Source of the DNA: Deltaproteobacteria bacterium | GTDB lineage: Bacteria > Bdellovibrionota > JACOXK01 | Length of the DNA stretch: 64,000 nt | Reading direction: 5' to 3' | NCBI GenBank assembly: GCA_016186995.1 | Contig: JACPKQ010000027.1 | Location: 61,022 to 125,021 of the forward strand | In this document: positions 9,277-17,324 of the stretch, piece after piece | How positions within the stretch are numbered: position 1 is the stretch's first letter | Layout of the letters: every line of letters begins with the position of its first letter | Made by a program: the position numbers and the translations under genes | The notes under the pieces: model-generated | The model's input: the letters and a program-made list of their open reading frames with translations, nothing else | Databases searched by the model: none | What the model was told of the DNA's origin: nothing

Positions 9277-11460
9277 ATGAATGTTAGATACCAAGACATT
9301 TTAAAACTTTTGCAATCTCCTCATTACAAACCCTGTTCTTTTTCTGAACTGGCTTCTTATTTAAGAATACCTCGTAAAAGCAAAAGACAACTTCGAAAAC
9401 TTCTTAAAGATTTAGAAAATCAGGGGAAAATCACCATCAATAAAAACAAATGCTATGAACGAGCACGTGAAGATAACTTTACAACAGGCACTATTTCAAA
9501 GCATGCTCGCGGCTTTGCATTTCTTTTGCCTGATGATCAAAAAATTGAAGATATTTTTATTAAACCAAGCGATCTTAAAGATGCTATGAGTGGCGATAAA
9601 GTTGCAGTGAGCGTAAGGCAGTTTCAAAGAAAAGGGGGAAAAAGTTTACGTGGACAGGTTATTAAAATTATTGAACGGGCCCACAAAATAGCAAGTGGTG
9701 TTCTTACCCAAAAAGGATATGAATATCTTGTTCAAACAGGCTTTGGCGAAAATTTTAGAATATCTAAAAAAAATCTTGGCATGGCACAAGTAAAAGATCT
9801 TGTTAAAATCGAAGTTATTGTCTTTCCAAGAGTCCACCAAATAGGTGAAGCAAAGGTTATTCAAGTTCTAGGTCCACAAGGACACCCCCAAGCAGAAACA
9901 GAATCTATTATTGCAAATCATAAACTTTATACAGAGTTTCACCCACACACTCTTCATGAAGTACAAAGCTTGCCAGAAAAAATAGATGAAAAAGATTTAG
10001 AACGAAGAAAAGATTTAAGAGAACTACCCTTTGTGACTATCGATGGAGAAGATGCCAGAGATTTTGATGATGCTGTTTATGTTCAAAAAAAAGATATGGG
10101 TTTTAAACTTTTCGTATCCATAGCCGATGTTGCCCATTACGTTAAAAATGGCAGCCCTACTGATAAAGATGCTTACTTACGAGGTTGTAGCACTTATTTT
10201 CCAGATAAAGTACTTCCTATGTTACCTGAAAAGCTTTCTAACAACCTGTGTAGTTTAAGACCTGGGGAAGATAGACTTACTCTGACCTGCGAAATGGATT
10301 TTTTAAATGATGGAACACGATCACGTTATAAAATTTATGAAAGTGTCATTCGAAGCCAAGCACGTCTTACCTATACAGAAATACAATCTCTTTTTGAGCA
10401 AACAACTGTCATTGCGAGTGACACGAAGCAATCCCATCGCGATAGCGATGAGATCACCACGGTCGTTACACTCCCTCGTGATGACAATCCCAGTTTTAAA
10501 AATGCTTATGAGCTTTTTAAAATTCTAAAAGACCAAAAAACAAAAAGAGGAGCTCTTGATTTTGATCTTCCAGAACCTTACGTCATAGTGGACGAAACAG
10601 GAAAAACAACAGATATCAAAAAAAGAGCACGATATGAATCACACATGCTTATTGAAGAATTTATGATTGCGGCTAACGAAGCAGTAGCTTGTGAACTTAT
10701 TCAAAAAAATATTCCAGCACTTTTTAGAACCCATGAGAAACCTGATAAGGAAAAAACACATGCTTTAAGAATTCTCCTTCATAATTTAGGTTATCAAGGG
10801 CTTTTAACCGGAGAAAGTGTTCAAGAGTTTTCAAGAGTTCTCGATGAAATAAGTGGAAAACCAGAAGAACATTTTATTAATTTTGTCCTTTTAAGATCTA
10901 TGAAGCAAGCTTGCTATACCCCTGATAATCCTAAGCATTTTGCCCTTGCAAGCCCCTATTATACGCACTTTACCTCACCTATACGAAGATACCCAGACTT
11001 GATTGTTCACAGGCATCTTAAATATCTTAATAAAAACACTCCTTTAGCCGATAAAGAATTGCATCAAATAAAAAAAATATTGGTCGAAAAAGGAAGGCAT
11101 CTTTCAGAAAGAGAAAGAATTTCACAAGAAGCAGAACGTGAAGTTGTTCTTTATAAACAAGTTCTCTTCATGAAAGATAAAGAAGGGGAAGAATTTCACG
11201 GAAGAATCTCTGGCGTTAAAGAATTTGGAATTTTCGTTGAACTTGGAGAATATTTTGTAGAGGGTCTCATTCCAATAGGCGCACTTACAGATGATTATTA
11301 CCAATTTTCAGAAAGTGAATTTTTATTAAGAGGCATGAAATTTAATAAAGAATATAAATTAGGAAACCCTCTTAAAGTAAGAATTCAAAGTGTCAATGTC
11401 GCCAAAAGAGAAATTGATCTCATTGTCATTCTGAGTGATAGCGAAGAATCTAAAGTATGA
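9277..11460 (+). CDS. rnr: ribonuclease R
   Basis: 727 residues. The domain order is a winged-helix start (residues 1-60), cold-shock domains (70-220), the RNB catalytic domain with TIDGEDARDFDDAVYV (about 255-270, the magnesium-binding aspartates) and a C-terminal S1 domain (FHGRISGVKEFGIFVELGE). It is a processive 3'-5' exoribonuclease that degrades structured RNA. Residues 378-403 are encoded by a 78-base copy of the dispersed gtcattgcgag repeat. The last residues (VILSDSEES) also come from a repeat (11425-11451). Both lie where the family varies in length. The stop overlaps the next start by four bases. Confidence 0.96.
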   Translation: MNVRYQDILKLLQSPHYKPCSFSELASYLRIPRKSKRQLRKLLKDLENQGKITINKNKCYERAREDNFTTGTISKHARGFAFLLPDDQKIEDIFIKPSDLKDAMSGDKVAVSVRQFQRKGGKSLRGQVIKIIERAHKIASGVLTQKGYEYLVQTGFGENFRISKKNLGMAQVKDLVKIEVIVFPRVHQIGEAKVIQVLGPQGHPQAETESIIANHKLYTEFHPHTLHEVQSLPEKIDEKDLERRKDLRELPFVTIDGEDARDFDDAVYVQKKDMGFKLFVSIADVAHYVKNGSPTDKDAYLRGCSTYFPDKVLPMLPEKLSNNLCSLRPGEDRLTLTCEMDFLNDGTRSRYKIYESVIRSQARLTYTEIQSLFEQTTVIASDTKQSHRDSDEITTVVTLPRDDNPSFKNAYELFKILKDQKTKRGALDFDLPEPYVIVDETGKTTDIKKRARYESHMLIEEFMIAANEAVACELIQKNIPALFRTHEKPDKEKTHALRILLHNLGYQGLLTGESVQEFSRVLDEISGKPEEHFINFVLLRSMKQACYTPDNPKHFALASPYYTHFTSPIRRYPDLIVHRHLKYLNKNTPLADKELHQIKKILVEKGRHLSERERISQEAEREVVLYKQVLFMKDKEGEEFHGRISGVKEFGIFVELGEYFVEGLIPIGALTDDYYQFSESEFLLRGMKFNKEYKLGNPLKVRIQSVNVAKREIDLIVILSDSEESKV
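10408..10485 (+). repeat. short repeat (gtcattgcgag type) inserted in frame in rnr
   Basis: 78 bases, exactly 26 codons. It begins gtcattgcgagtgacacgaa, has the inner palindrome catcgcgatagcgatgag and ends cgtgatgac. It is closely similar to the intergenic copies at 22968 and 26655. It lies in the RNB domain between the ARLTYTEI and RGALDF blocks. Confidence 0.85.
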
Positions 11461-13127
11461 AGGTTTTTAAAATTGGATCACAGATTGGTCAAACAGTACG
11501 AAACGTAGGACGTTTCCGTACCATTCTTTCTGTTTTTGCAAAACATGGCTTTGGTGAAATTGTTGAAAGGGTGAACCTTTCAAGATTTCTTCCTTTTAAA
11601 CTGAGAAGAAAAAAAGAAGATCTTAAAAAATTAAGTGTGGCCGAAAGGCTTCGCATTTGTTTTGAAGATTTAGGACCTACTTTTGTAAAATTAGGGCAGC
11701 TTTTAAGTACACGTCCTGACATGATTCCAGAAGATTTGTGCAACGAACTCAAAAAACTTCAAGACCAAGTTCCTCCTCTTGAATTTGAAAAAATAAAACC
11801 TTTTATTGAAAAAGAATTTGGAAAACCCATCCACGAAGTTTTTTCGAAATTTAAAGATATTCCTTTTGCCGCTGCTTCAATTGCTCAAGTTCATGAAGCA
11901 GAGCTTCTAACAGGAGAAGAGGTTGTTGTTAAAATCAGGCGCCCTGACATCGAAGATAGGGTTAAAACAGATGTTCAACTTCTTCACATTATAGCCGGGC
12001 TTCTTGATAAATATATTCCAGAGGTAAAACCTTTTAATCCTATGGGTCAAGTGAATGAATTTGAACGTTCTTTAAAACAAGAACTTAATTTTCTTATTGA
12101 AGCTAATAATATGATACGAATTAAAGAAAATATGAAAGATGTTGAAGATGTCCTGATCCCTCATGTCTACAAAGAATTGACTACCTCACATATTCTCACC
12201 CAGGAAAAAATTAAAGGTATTCGTCTTTCAAATATTAAAAAAATTAAATCACAAAAAAATATAAATACCAAAAAGCTTACCCACACAGGGGTTCAAGCTT
12301 TTTACAAACAAGTCATGATTGACGGACTTTTCCACGGAGATCTTCATGCAGGAAATCTCTTTGTCATAGAAGATTCAAAATTGGGTATGGTTGATTTTGG
12401 AATTGTAGGACATCTTACAAAACAAATTCGCACAGCTCTTACAAATATGTTTTTGTGCCTTATCAGTGAAGACTACGAAACCCTTGTATATGAGTTTTTA
12501 GATATCGGTTCTCAAAAAGGAAAGGTAAACATTCAAGCTTTGCAAAGTGATATTAAAGCACTTTTAGAACCCTACTATGGAATGCCCCTTAAAGATTTTA
12601 ATGTGGGACGTCTCTTACTGGACCTCACCGTGTGTGCAAGCAGGCATAATATTCAAATGTCTCAAGATCTTATGCTTGTTTCAAAAGCTATTATTACTAT
12701 TGAAGGCATGGGAAAAGAACTTGATCCTGAATTCGATTTACTTTCAGAAATGACATACTTTTCAAAAGAAATTTTTAAAGATCGATACAACCCAGCCAAA
12801 CTTGGAAAAGAAATGATCTGGTTACTTCAAGATTTTTCTGGGGTTTTAAGAACCTTGCCCAGATACCTTAAACAAATCATTCGAAAACAAACCTCAGATG
12901 ATTTTACCTACCGTGTTGAAATCGAACACCTTGAAAACCTTATGAAAGAGCTTTCTCAAAGCCATAAATATCAAGGCCACATGATGTTTGCTTCATTTTT
13001 GGTTCTTTCTTCCACCCTTCTCATTATTTACAAAATTGGCCCTATCTTTTTAGGATTTTCTCTTTGTGGTGTTTTTGGTTTAGGATTTTCGCTCTTTTTA
13101 GCCCTTATTTTATTCCTTCGCTCATAG
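11457..13127 (+). CDS. ABC1/UbiB family atypical kinase (AarF-like)
   Basis: 556 residues. FVKLGQLLSTRPDMIP is the family KxGQ motif (near residue 78). FAAASIAQVHEAELLTGEEV is the alanine-rich nucleotide loop. HGDLHAGNLFV (near 293) and VDFGIVGHL carry the catalytic and metal-binding residues. Two hydrophobic helices end the protein, so it is a membrane-bound protein-kinase-like ATPase. Family members support ubiquinone or other isoprenoid-lipid metabolism. Whether this organism makes ubiquinone cannot be seen here. The gene overlaps rnr by four bases and ends at a hairpin terminator, so rnr and this gene form an operon. Confidence 0.92.
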   Translation: MKVFKIGSQIGQTVRNVGRFRTILSVFAKHGFGEIVERVNLSRFLPFKLRRKKEDLKKLSVAERLRICFEDLGPTFVKLGQLLSTRPDMIPEDLCNELKKLQDQVPPLEFEKIKPFIEKEFGKPIHEVFSKFKDIPFAAASIAQVHEAELLTGEEVVVKIRRPDIEDRVKTDVQLLHIIAGLLDKYIPEVKPFNPMGQVNEFERSLKQELNFLIEANNMIRIKENMKDVEDVLIPHVYKELTTSHILTQEKIKGIRLSNIKKIKSQKNINTKKLTHTGVQAFYKQVMIDGLFHGDLHAGNLFVIEDSKLGMVDFGIVGHLTKQIRTALTNMFLCLISEDYETLVYEFLDIGSQKGKVNIQALQSDIKALLEPYYGMPLKDFNVGRLLLDLTVCASRHNIQMSQDLMLVSKAIITIEGMGKELDPEFDLLSEMTYFSKEIFKDRYNPAKLGKEMIWLLQDFSGVLRTLPRYLKQIIRKQTSDDFTYRVEIEHLENLMKELSQSHKYQGHMMFASFLVLSSTLLIIYKIGPIFLGFSLCGVFGLGFSLFLALILFLRS

Positions 13128-13134
13128 ACCATTT

Positions 13135-13155
13135 TGGGCTTTAAAACCCATTTTT
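13135..13155 (+). terminator. rho-independent terminator after the ABC1 kinase gene
   Basis: TGGG and CCCA flank an eight-base loop and are followed by TTTTT, a few bases after the stop codon. The stem is short, so confidence is moderate. Confidence 0.55.
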
Positions 13156-13213
13156 GTCACCCCGAATACCTTACTTAAAATCTTAACTATCTAAAATTAT
13201 TTAACTTTCTTTC

Positions 13214-13229
13214 TGGCATGGGTCTTGCC
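13214..13229 (+). promoter_or_regulatory. sigma-54 promoter (-24/-12)
   Basis: TGGCATGGGTCTTGCC matches the RpoN consensus TGGCAC-N5-TTGCA, with GG and GC separated by the required ten bases. It lies 26 bases upstream of the ATG of the lipoprotein gene at 13256, whose AGGAGG ribosome site follows at 13242. Sigma-54 promoters need an enhancer-binding ATPase, and none is encoded in this window. Confidence 0.75.
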
Positions 13230-13255
13230 TTAAGCCTTACTAGGAGGAAGTTAAA

Positions 13256-13840
13256 ATGAAAAAATTTATCTCTATAACTAGTTTTTTATTTCTCATGGGA
13301 GCACTGTCTCATTGTGGAGTTTCAAATAAAGAAAGCGAAACATTTAAAACATGGCTTGATAAGGCCCAAACACATATTGCAACAGAAGTGATCGCAACTG
13401 AAAACAAAGAAACCCTTTCTGAGCTCACAGTTGATCAAGTTAAAGAAAAACTATCTTTCGTGTGGTCTTTAGAAAAAGTAGTGGAACCAACACAAGAAGA
13501 AAAAGAACTTAAAGAAGAAGTTTTTATGGCTTTTAATAGTGAGGGTTTTACTAAAAAGCTCACAAGAGAAGAGCTTAAAGAAGATTTTGATAATTCTCTT
13601 GAAACAATGACTCAAGGGTTAAGTGGAGAGAGTGTTGATGAAGACTATTTTGATAAGTACGAAATTGAAGGATTAACCCTTACATTCAAACTTAAAGAAA
13701 ACCAAAAAAAAATAATGAAGATTTTAAGCATCTCTGAAGACACACTTGTTTTAGCTGAAATGGATGGAGAAATCTTTACTAAAACAGAAACTTGGAAAAA
13801 AATAGAAAAGGAAGAAGAGAAGAAAAATGAAGAAAAGTAA
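13256..13840 (+). CDS. lipoprotein, possibly lipocalin-like fold
   Basis: 194 residues. The signal peptide MKKFISITSFLFLMGALSHC|G has a clear lipobox. The mature part is charged (Lys/Glu-rich). Its C-terminal half, TLTFKLKENQKKIMKILSIS then EDTLVLAEMDGEIFTKTETW, alternates in a beta pattern seen in small lipocalin-like lipoproteins. I do not recognise the family. A very strong AGGAGG site lies in front, and the sigma-54 promoter at 13214 would give a short leader that just includes it. It overlaps the next lipoprotein gene by 14 bases. The role is unknown. A regulated envelope or stress lipoprotein is inference. Confidence 0.85.
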   Translation: MKKFISITSFLFLMGALSHCGVSNKESETFKTWLDKAQTHIATEVIATENKETLSELTVDQVKEKLSFVWSLEKVVEPTQEEKELKEEVFMAFNSEGFTKKLTREELKEDFDNSLETMTQGLSGESVDEDYFDKYEIEGLTLTFKLKENQKKIMKILSISEDTLVLAEMDGEIFTKTETWKKIEKEEEKKNEEK

Positions 13841-14321
13841 TATATTTATAATTGTTTTTTTGATACTCGTACTGGCCTCTTGTGCAGATCGTTTTAAAAG
13901 CCGGCTTGATCTTGTTCAAGATAACTTTGCACAGACACAGCAAGAAGAAACAGTTTCAGAAATACTTACAAAAGAAAAAGATGTTGTTCTTACAACAACT
14001 ATTCTGAAATCTTTGGTTTCTACTCTTAAGTTTGGTCTTAAAGAAGAGAGTGCATCTTTAAAAGAAAAGATACAAGGGACATGGTCTCTTTTTCATGCAG
14101 AGTCTATCAAAGAAGTCTCTATTGATGTGTTTACAACTTTTGATGAAGAAAACAATTTTAAAAATCTTAAGAAAAACAAATTCTCTGTAGATAAGGAAAA
14201 ATATGAAATTCTTTTTATTGATAAAAAAATACTTATCACTGGACAAATAGAAGAAAGAGAAAACGAAGAAAAGCTTCTTAAAACATTGCAAATTTGGGAA
14301 AAAAATTCCCCATCTTTTTAA
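13827..14321 (+). CDS. lipoprotein, second gene of the sigma-54 pair
   Basis: 164 residues. The lipobox is LVLASC|A after MKKSNIFIIVFLILV. The central text LKEKIQGTWSLFHAESIKEV, the beta-like stretch KYEILFIDKKILITGQI and the closing TLQIWEKN resemble the layout of the preceding protein. The two may be distant paralogues, but identity is low. The 14-base overlap means translational coupling and shared control by the upstream sigma-54 promoter. No known family is recognised. The gene is followed by three tandem short repeats rather than an obvious terminator. Confidence 0.83.
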   Translation: MKKSNIFIIVFLILVLASCADRFKSRLDLVQDNFAQTQQEETVSEILTKEKDVVLTTTILKSLVSTLKFGLKEESASLKEKIQGTWSLFHAESIKEVSIDVFTTFDEENNFKNLKKNKFSVDKEKYEILFIDKKILITGQIEERENEEKLLKTLQIWEKNSPSF

Positions 14322-14339
14322 GCTTACCGGCGGGGTCTT

Positions 14340-14480
14340 CTGGATCCCGGATAGTGCTAACGCACTTCCGGGATGACAGAAAAAATGTCATTCCAGAAGT
14401 CCGAAGGACTATCTGGAATCCAGGAATTCAATAAATACTAGATCCCCGCTTGTGCCTGCGGCTTCAGGCGGGGATGACAG
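14340..14480. repeat. three consecutive short palindromic repeats (gtcatcccgg type)
   Basis: Copies lie at 14340-14379, 14386-14423 and 14438-14480. Each is a hairpin of the form (c)tggatcccgg...ccgggatgacag with differing stem sequence. The same family recurs at 25618, 25664, 31214, 33013 and 39546, and inside genes at 15603, 15766 and 23535. Confidence 0.8.
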
Positions 14481-14489
14481 AAGCCTAGG

Positions 14490-14966
14490 TCAATTTAAAC
14501 TATTTTTGATAAACTCTGTAAGATAGTAACGAACAAGCGCTTGCGCTGTTACAGGTTGCGATTTGAACTTCCATTGAGCATCATTAAAAGGCCCTAATTC
14601 TGCTTCTAAATAATCACTTCCTTCATCATTAGCAGATTTTAAACCACCACGAAGACTTGTAAAACTCAGGCTTATAGTCCCAGGTCTTTCTTTAGCAACA
14701 ATCAGTTTTAAAGAGTTTCTAAAAACAAGAAAGTCAGATTCTGTTCCCTGAATACCATAAATTTTGATCGTATTTCTTTGTTCACCCCGATAGGTATTAA
14801 AAGAGTTGATACAAGTCGTAAACTCTCTTCTTAAATCATAGAGAAATTGGAGGGCTAATTCTTCAAGAAGCTTTTGTTCGTCTTGCCGGCGGTGAAGGTC
14901 AAATTCGCCTGTTTCTTCGATGCTAATCTCTTCTTTAGCTAATTTCTCTATCCATTCACGACCCAT
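14490..14966 (-). CDS. conserved-looking hypothetical protein
   Basis: 158 residues, no signal peptide and no membrane helix. The N-terminal third is acidic and helical (WIEKLAKEEISIEETGEFDL). The middle part alternates beta strands (TIKIYGIQGTESDFLVFRNS, LIVAKERPGTISLSFTS). The C-terminus VTAQALVRYYLTEFIKNSLN is helical. I do not recognise the family. An AGGA site precedes the ATG. It is convergent with the lipoprotein genes and divergent from the 6S RNA candidate. A small cytoplasmic protein of unknown role. Confidence 0.75.
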   Translation of the reverse strand: MGREWIEKLAKEEISIEETGEFDLHRRQDEQKLLEELALQFLYDLRREFTTCINSFNTYRGEQRNTIKIYGIQGTESDFLVFRNSLKLIVAKERPGTISLSFTSLRGGLKSANDEGSDYLEAELGPFNDAQWKFKSQPVTAQALVRYYLTEFIKNSLN

Positions 14967-15109
14967 GCTTTCATCCTAGGCTATTTTAAAAATAGCGTCA
15001 AGAAATGGGCGCTAACTACCTAAAAACAGGAAGAATTTAAAAAAGGGATTATTTTTTATTTGTCAATATTGCATCTTTTAAAGGGGGGGATAAAATGGAG
15101 GTGTAAATA

Positions 15110-15328
15110 AGAGAAAAGTTTCCCTATCCAGTTATTTGGGTTAAAAACTTTGATCTATGTTTATATAAAAGGGAACTGTCCCTTGCTGTGGTGTGCATGC
15201 CCTCCTTAAAATGAGGGAAGCCTAAAGCAGCAAAATGGTACCCACTTGGAAAAAGGTATCAAAGGTTTTTGACAAATAATGCTCAAGATAGGGAATTAAA
15301 AGCCCCGAGAAATTCTCGGGGCTTTTTT
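15110..15328 (+). ncRNA. ssrS: probable 6S RNA
   Basis: A non-coding stretch with the 6S architecture. The closing stem TTCCCTATC (15120-15128) pairs with GATAGGGAA (15287-15295). A second stem AAAAAC-TTTGAT (from 15153) pairs with ATCAAAGGTTTTT (15258-15270) with one bulge. Between them, GTGTGCATGCCC and GAAGCCTAAAGC match the best-conserved 6S segments as I remember them from E. coli (GTGAGCATGC...GAAGCCTTAAA). A perfect terminator closes the unit. 6S RNA mimics an open promoter and binds sigma-70 RNA polymerase. The exact 5' end is not determined. Confidence 0.75.
15301..15328 (+). terminator. strong rho-independent terminator of the 6S RNA unit
   Basis: AGCCCCGAGA and TCTCGGGGCT form a stem of ten or more pairs, followed by TTTTTT. 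It lies 47 bases before the next gene, so that gene needs its own promoter. Confidence 0.9.
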
Positions 15329-15375
15329 ATACATATCGTTGACAGTTTAATTTATAAAATAGTAGTTTTAGAGGC

Positions 15376-15951
15376 ATGTCTCTATCACAAAAAGTCCTTA
15401 TAGCAGAAAAGAGTATTACTATCCAAAAAGCCATTCACATTGCATTAAAAAACGCTTCATTTGAAATAAAAAGTGTTTCTTCTTTTGAAGATCTTGAAAA
15501 ACTTGCTCACGCTTGGCACCCCAATTTCATACTTTTAGATACTAAAATTCTAAAAAACTCTTGTCAAAGCTCTTGCGAAGGGCTCAGAAAAAATCTTCAA
15601 GTGTCATCCCGGAAATGCGAAGCATTATCCGGGATAAAAATTGTTTTATTACACAGCCCACTTGAAGATTTAGATGCAAAAAATATCCACATGTTAGGGG
15701 CTGATGAAGCTTTGATGAAGCCTTTCGATGCAGAGAGTTTACTAAAAAAACTGGTTCCTTTAAATGTCATCCCGGAAGCACAAAGTGCTATCCGGGATCC
15801 AGAACCCCTGGATTCCTGCCTTCACATAGAACCCCAAATTGAAAAACTGGCAAAAGAAATTGTCGAAAAAATCACCTGGGAAGTTGTTCCCCGCCTCTCT
15901 GAACAAATGATTCGTGAAGAACTTAATAAACTCCTTAAAAAACCATCTTAA
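15376..15951 (+). CDS. receiver-domain (response-regulator-like) protein with two repeat-derived inserts
   Basis: 191 residues. A receiver fold is visible: VLIAEKSITIQKAIHIAL (strand 1), FILLDTKI with the phosphoryl-acceptor Asp, and LGADEALMKPFDAESLLKKL with the conserved Lys. The acidic pair at strand 1 (normally DD) is EK, so magnesium binding should be weak. The C-terminus LAKEIVEKITWEVVPRLSEQ resembles the tail of some deltaproteobacterial response regulators. Residues about 77-87 and 131-142 are encoded by gtcatcccgg repeats (15603-15635 and 15766-15801). A GAGG site precedes the ATG. It runs straight into nadC. It may be a phosphorylation-independent regulator. Confidence 0.8.
   Translation: MSLSQKVLIAEKSITIQKAIHIALKNASFEIKSVSSFEDLEKLAHAWHPNFILLDTKILKNSCQSSCEGLRKNLQVSSRKCEALSGIKIVLLHSPLEDLDAKNIHMLGADEALMKPFDAESLLKKLVPLNVIPEAQSAIRDPEPLDSCLHIEPQIEKLAKEIVEKITWEVVPRLSEQMIREELNKLLKKPS
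15603..15635 (+). repeat. gtcatcccgg repeat in frame in the receiver gene
   Basis: 33 bases (11 codons). The arms gtcatcccggaa...ttatccgggat form a hairpin. The reading frame passes through without a stop. Confidence 0.75.
15766..15819 (+). repeat. second gtcatcccgg repeat in frame in the receiver gene
   Basis: The hairpin 15766-15801 (36 bases, 12 codons) is followed by the partial text aacccctggattcctgcc. It lies between the receiver domain and the C-terminal helix. Confidence 0.72.
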
Positions 15952-15954
15952 AAA

Positions 15955-16788
15955 ATGCTTTTATCAAAAAAAGAAGTTCAAACTCTAGTTCAAAAAGCTC
16001 TCAAAGAAGATATTGGAAAGGGTGATATGACAGCTCTTGCTCTTATTCCTCAGAATTTGAAAGGGGTTGCAACTGTTACTTTAAAAGAAGAGGCGATTAT
16101 TTGTGGACTTTTTCTTTTAAAATATTTTTTTCCAAAATCTTTTGAGGTTACCTGCCATTACAAAGATGGAAAACGTATCAAAAAAAATACTGTTCTTCTT
16201 AAAATAAAAGGCAACTATAGAATCCTTCTTGAACGTGAACGAACTTTTTTGAATTTTCTAGGTCATCTTTCAGGAATTGCAACCCTGACTCATCACTTTG
16301 TTACATCGTGTAACAATAAAGATATTAAAATTATGGATACCAGAAAAACAACTCCTCTTTTAAGAGGACTTCAAAAATACGCTGTTAAAATAGGAGGGGG
16401 GTCTAACCACAGAAAAGGTCTTTATGATGAGGTGCTTATAAAAGAAAATCATATCAATGCTGTAGGCGGGGTTTACAAGGCCGTTTCACGTGCTCATCAA
16501 AAATACCCCAATAAAAAAATTGAAATAGAGGTTAGAAGCCTTAAAGAAGTTAAAGAGGCTCTAAGGGCCAGCGCCTCTATTCTTTTGCTTGATAACATGT
16601 CACTTCCTCACATAAATAAGTCTATTAAAATTATTAAAAACAAAGCTCACATAGAAGTTTCAGGAGGTGTAACGCTTAAAAATATTAAAAAATATGGGCA
16701 TCTTAAAATAAACCGCATTTCTATTGGCGCCCTTACTCACTCCTCACATTGCATTGACCTTAGCATGTGGATAGAGAAATATGGATAA
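15955..16788 (+). CDS. nadC: nicotinate-nucleotide pyrophosphorylase (quinolinate phosphoribosyltransferase)
   Basis: 277 residues, the usual size. It converts quinolinate and phosphoribosyl pyrophosphate to nicotinate mononucleotide with loss of CO2 in de novo NAD synthesis. Landmarks are EDIGKGDMTALAL, ERTFLNFLGHLSGIATLT, the substrate-binding DTRKTTPLLRGLQKYAVKIGGG (phosphate- and quinolinate-binding Arg/Lys), HRKGLYDEVLIKENHI, then the C-terminal ILLDNMSL and VSGGVTLKNI. Only three bases separate it from the upstream stop and there is no clear ribosome site, so coupled translation is likely. nadA and nadB are not in the window. Confidence 0.96.
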   Translation: MLLSKKEVQTLVQKALKEDIGKGDMTALALIPQNLKGVATVTLKEEAIICGLFLLKYFFPKSFEVTCHYKDGKRIKKNTVLLKIKGNYRILLERERTFLNFLGHLSGIATLTHHFVTSCNNKDIKIMDTRKTTPLLRGLQKYAVKIGGGSNHRKGLYDEVLIKENHINAVGGVYKAVSRAHQKYPNKKIEIEVRSLKEVKEALRASASILLLDNMSLPHINKSIKIIKNKAHIEVSGGVTLKNIKKYGHLKINRISIGALTHSSHCIDLSMWIEKYG

Positions 16789-16858
16789 AAGATAGTGGGG
16801 GAACCTCCCGAAATGGTCAGTGTCTTCCGCTTCATGGCTCGCTGTAGTTGTCCCACGA

Positions 16859-16931
16859 CCTTGGTTCTGAATTGGGGATATTTTTTTTCTCCAAAACGTG
16901 CGAAAAAAAATACACCCCAATTCTCTCATGG
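16859..16931 (+). repeat. family B palindromic element, copy 1
   Basis: Constant left block CCTTGGTTCTG. The stem GAATTGGGG/CCCCAATTC encloses a T-run/A-run inner stem, and the loop contains AACGTGC. The constant right block is TCTCTCATG. Copies: 60057 (loop shortened), 33436 (different stem) and 18824 (truncated). Confidence 0.8.
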
Positions 16932-16937
16932 TTACGT

Positions 16938-17044
16938 GTCATTGCGAGCGTAGCGAAGCAATCTCCTAGAATTGCTAAAGCAATTCTAGGACAACACTTG
17001 CGTGTTGAGATCGCCACGGTTCATTTTATGAACCTCGCGATGAC
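16938..17044 (+). repeat. gtcattgcgag repeat, 107-base form
   Basis: Begins gtcattgcgagcgtagcgaa and ends cgcgatgac. Inner hairpins are cctagaattgc/gcaattctagg, caacacttgcgtgttg and ggttcat/atgaacc. The copy at 33322-33428 is close to identical in inverted orientation. Confidence 0.88.
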
Positions 17045-17048
17045 AGCA

Positions 17049-17232
17049 TTCGAATTTATGTGGAAAAAATGGTTACTATCTGGAACGGAAGTAAAGCGGA
17101 GCCCACGGTTTGTAAGTATTTAGAACTGCGCATCCCGGACAGTGCTTTAGCACTTACGGGATAAAGAAGAATTCATGTGGGACAACTACAGCGAGCCATG
17201 AAGTGAAAGATAGTAACCATTTTTAAGAACCT
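17049..17232 (+). repeat. family A palindromic element, copy 1
   Basis: Begins TTCGAATTTATGTGG. The outer stem AAAATGGTTACTATCT pairs with AGATAGTAACCATTTT (right arm ending near 17224). The inner text has gcggagcccacgg, a gcatcccgg hairpin and cagcgagccatg. The right end reads taagaaccta. Related copies are at 19089, 33085 and (half) 28531. Confidence 0.82.
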
Positions 17233-17324
17233 AAATACAAAATAAGAGCATTATTCCTATTTCTCAGATATTTGTGAAAATTTGAACTTGTCTTTTTGAG
17301 CCACCATGAATAAAAAAGAAGTAT

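Larger units (their letters stand above)
16789..17324. repeat. intergenic mosaic of palindromic elements
   Basis: No gene is present; apparent open frames here follow the repeats. In order: a fragment of the family A element (16818-16856, cttcatggctcgctgtag), a family B element (16859-16931), a short gtcattgcgag repeat (16938-17044) and a family A element (17049-17226). Parts recur in the region 32974-33619, largely in inverted orientation. Confidence 0.85.

Noticed and set aside
15060..15096. TTGTCA and TAAAAT as a promoter for the 6S RNA
   Set aside because: The spacing is about 25 bases, beyond the accepted range. The promoter remains unidentified.
16848..17123. 91-codon open frame on the plus strand
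   Set aside because: It is composed of family B, gtcattgcgag and family A repeats. The same peptide text appears in other repeat copies (33285-33572, opposite strand), so it reflects the repeat, not a gene.
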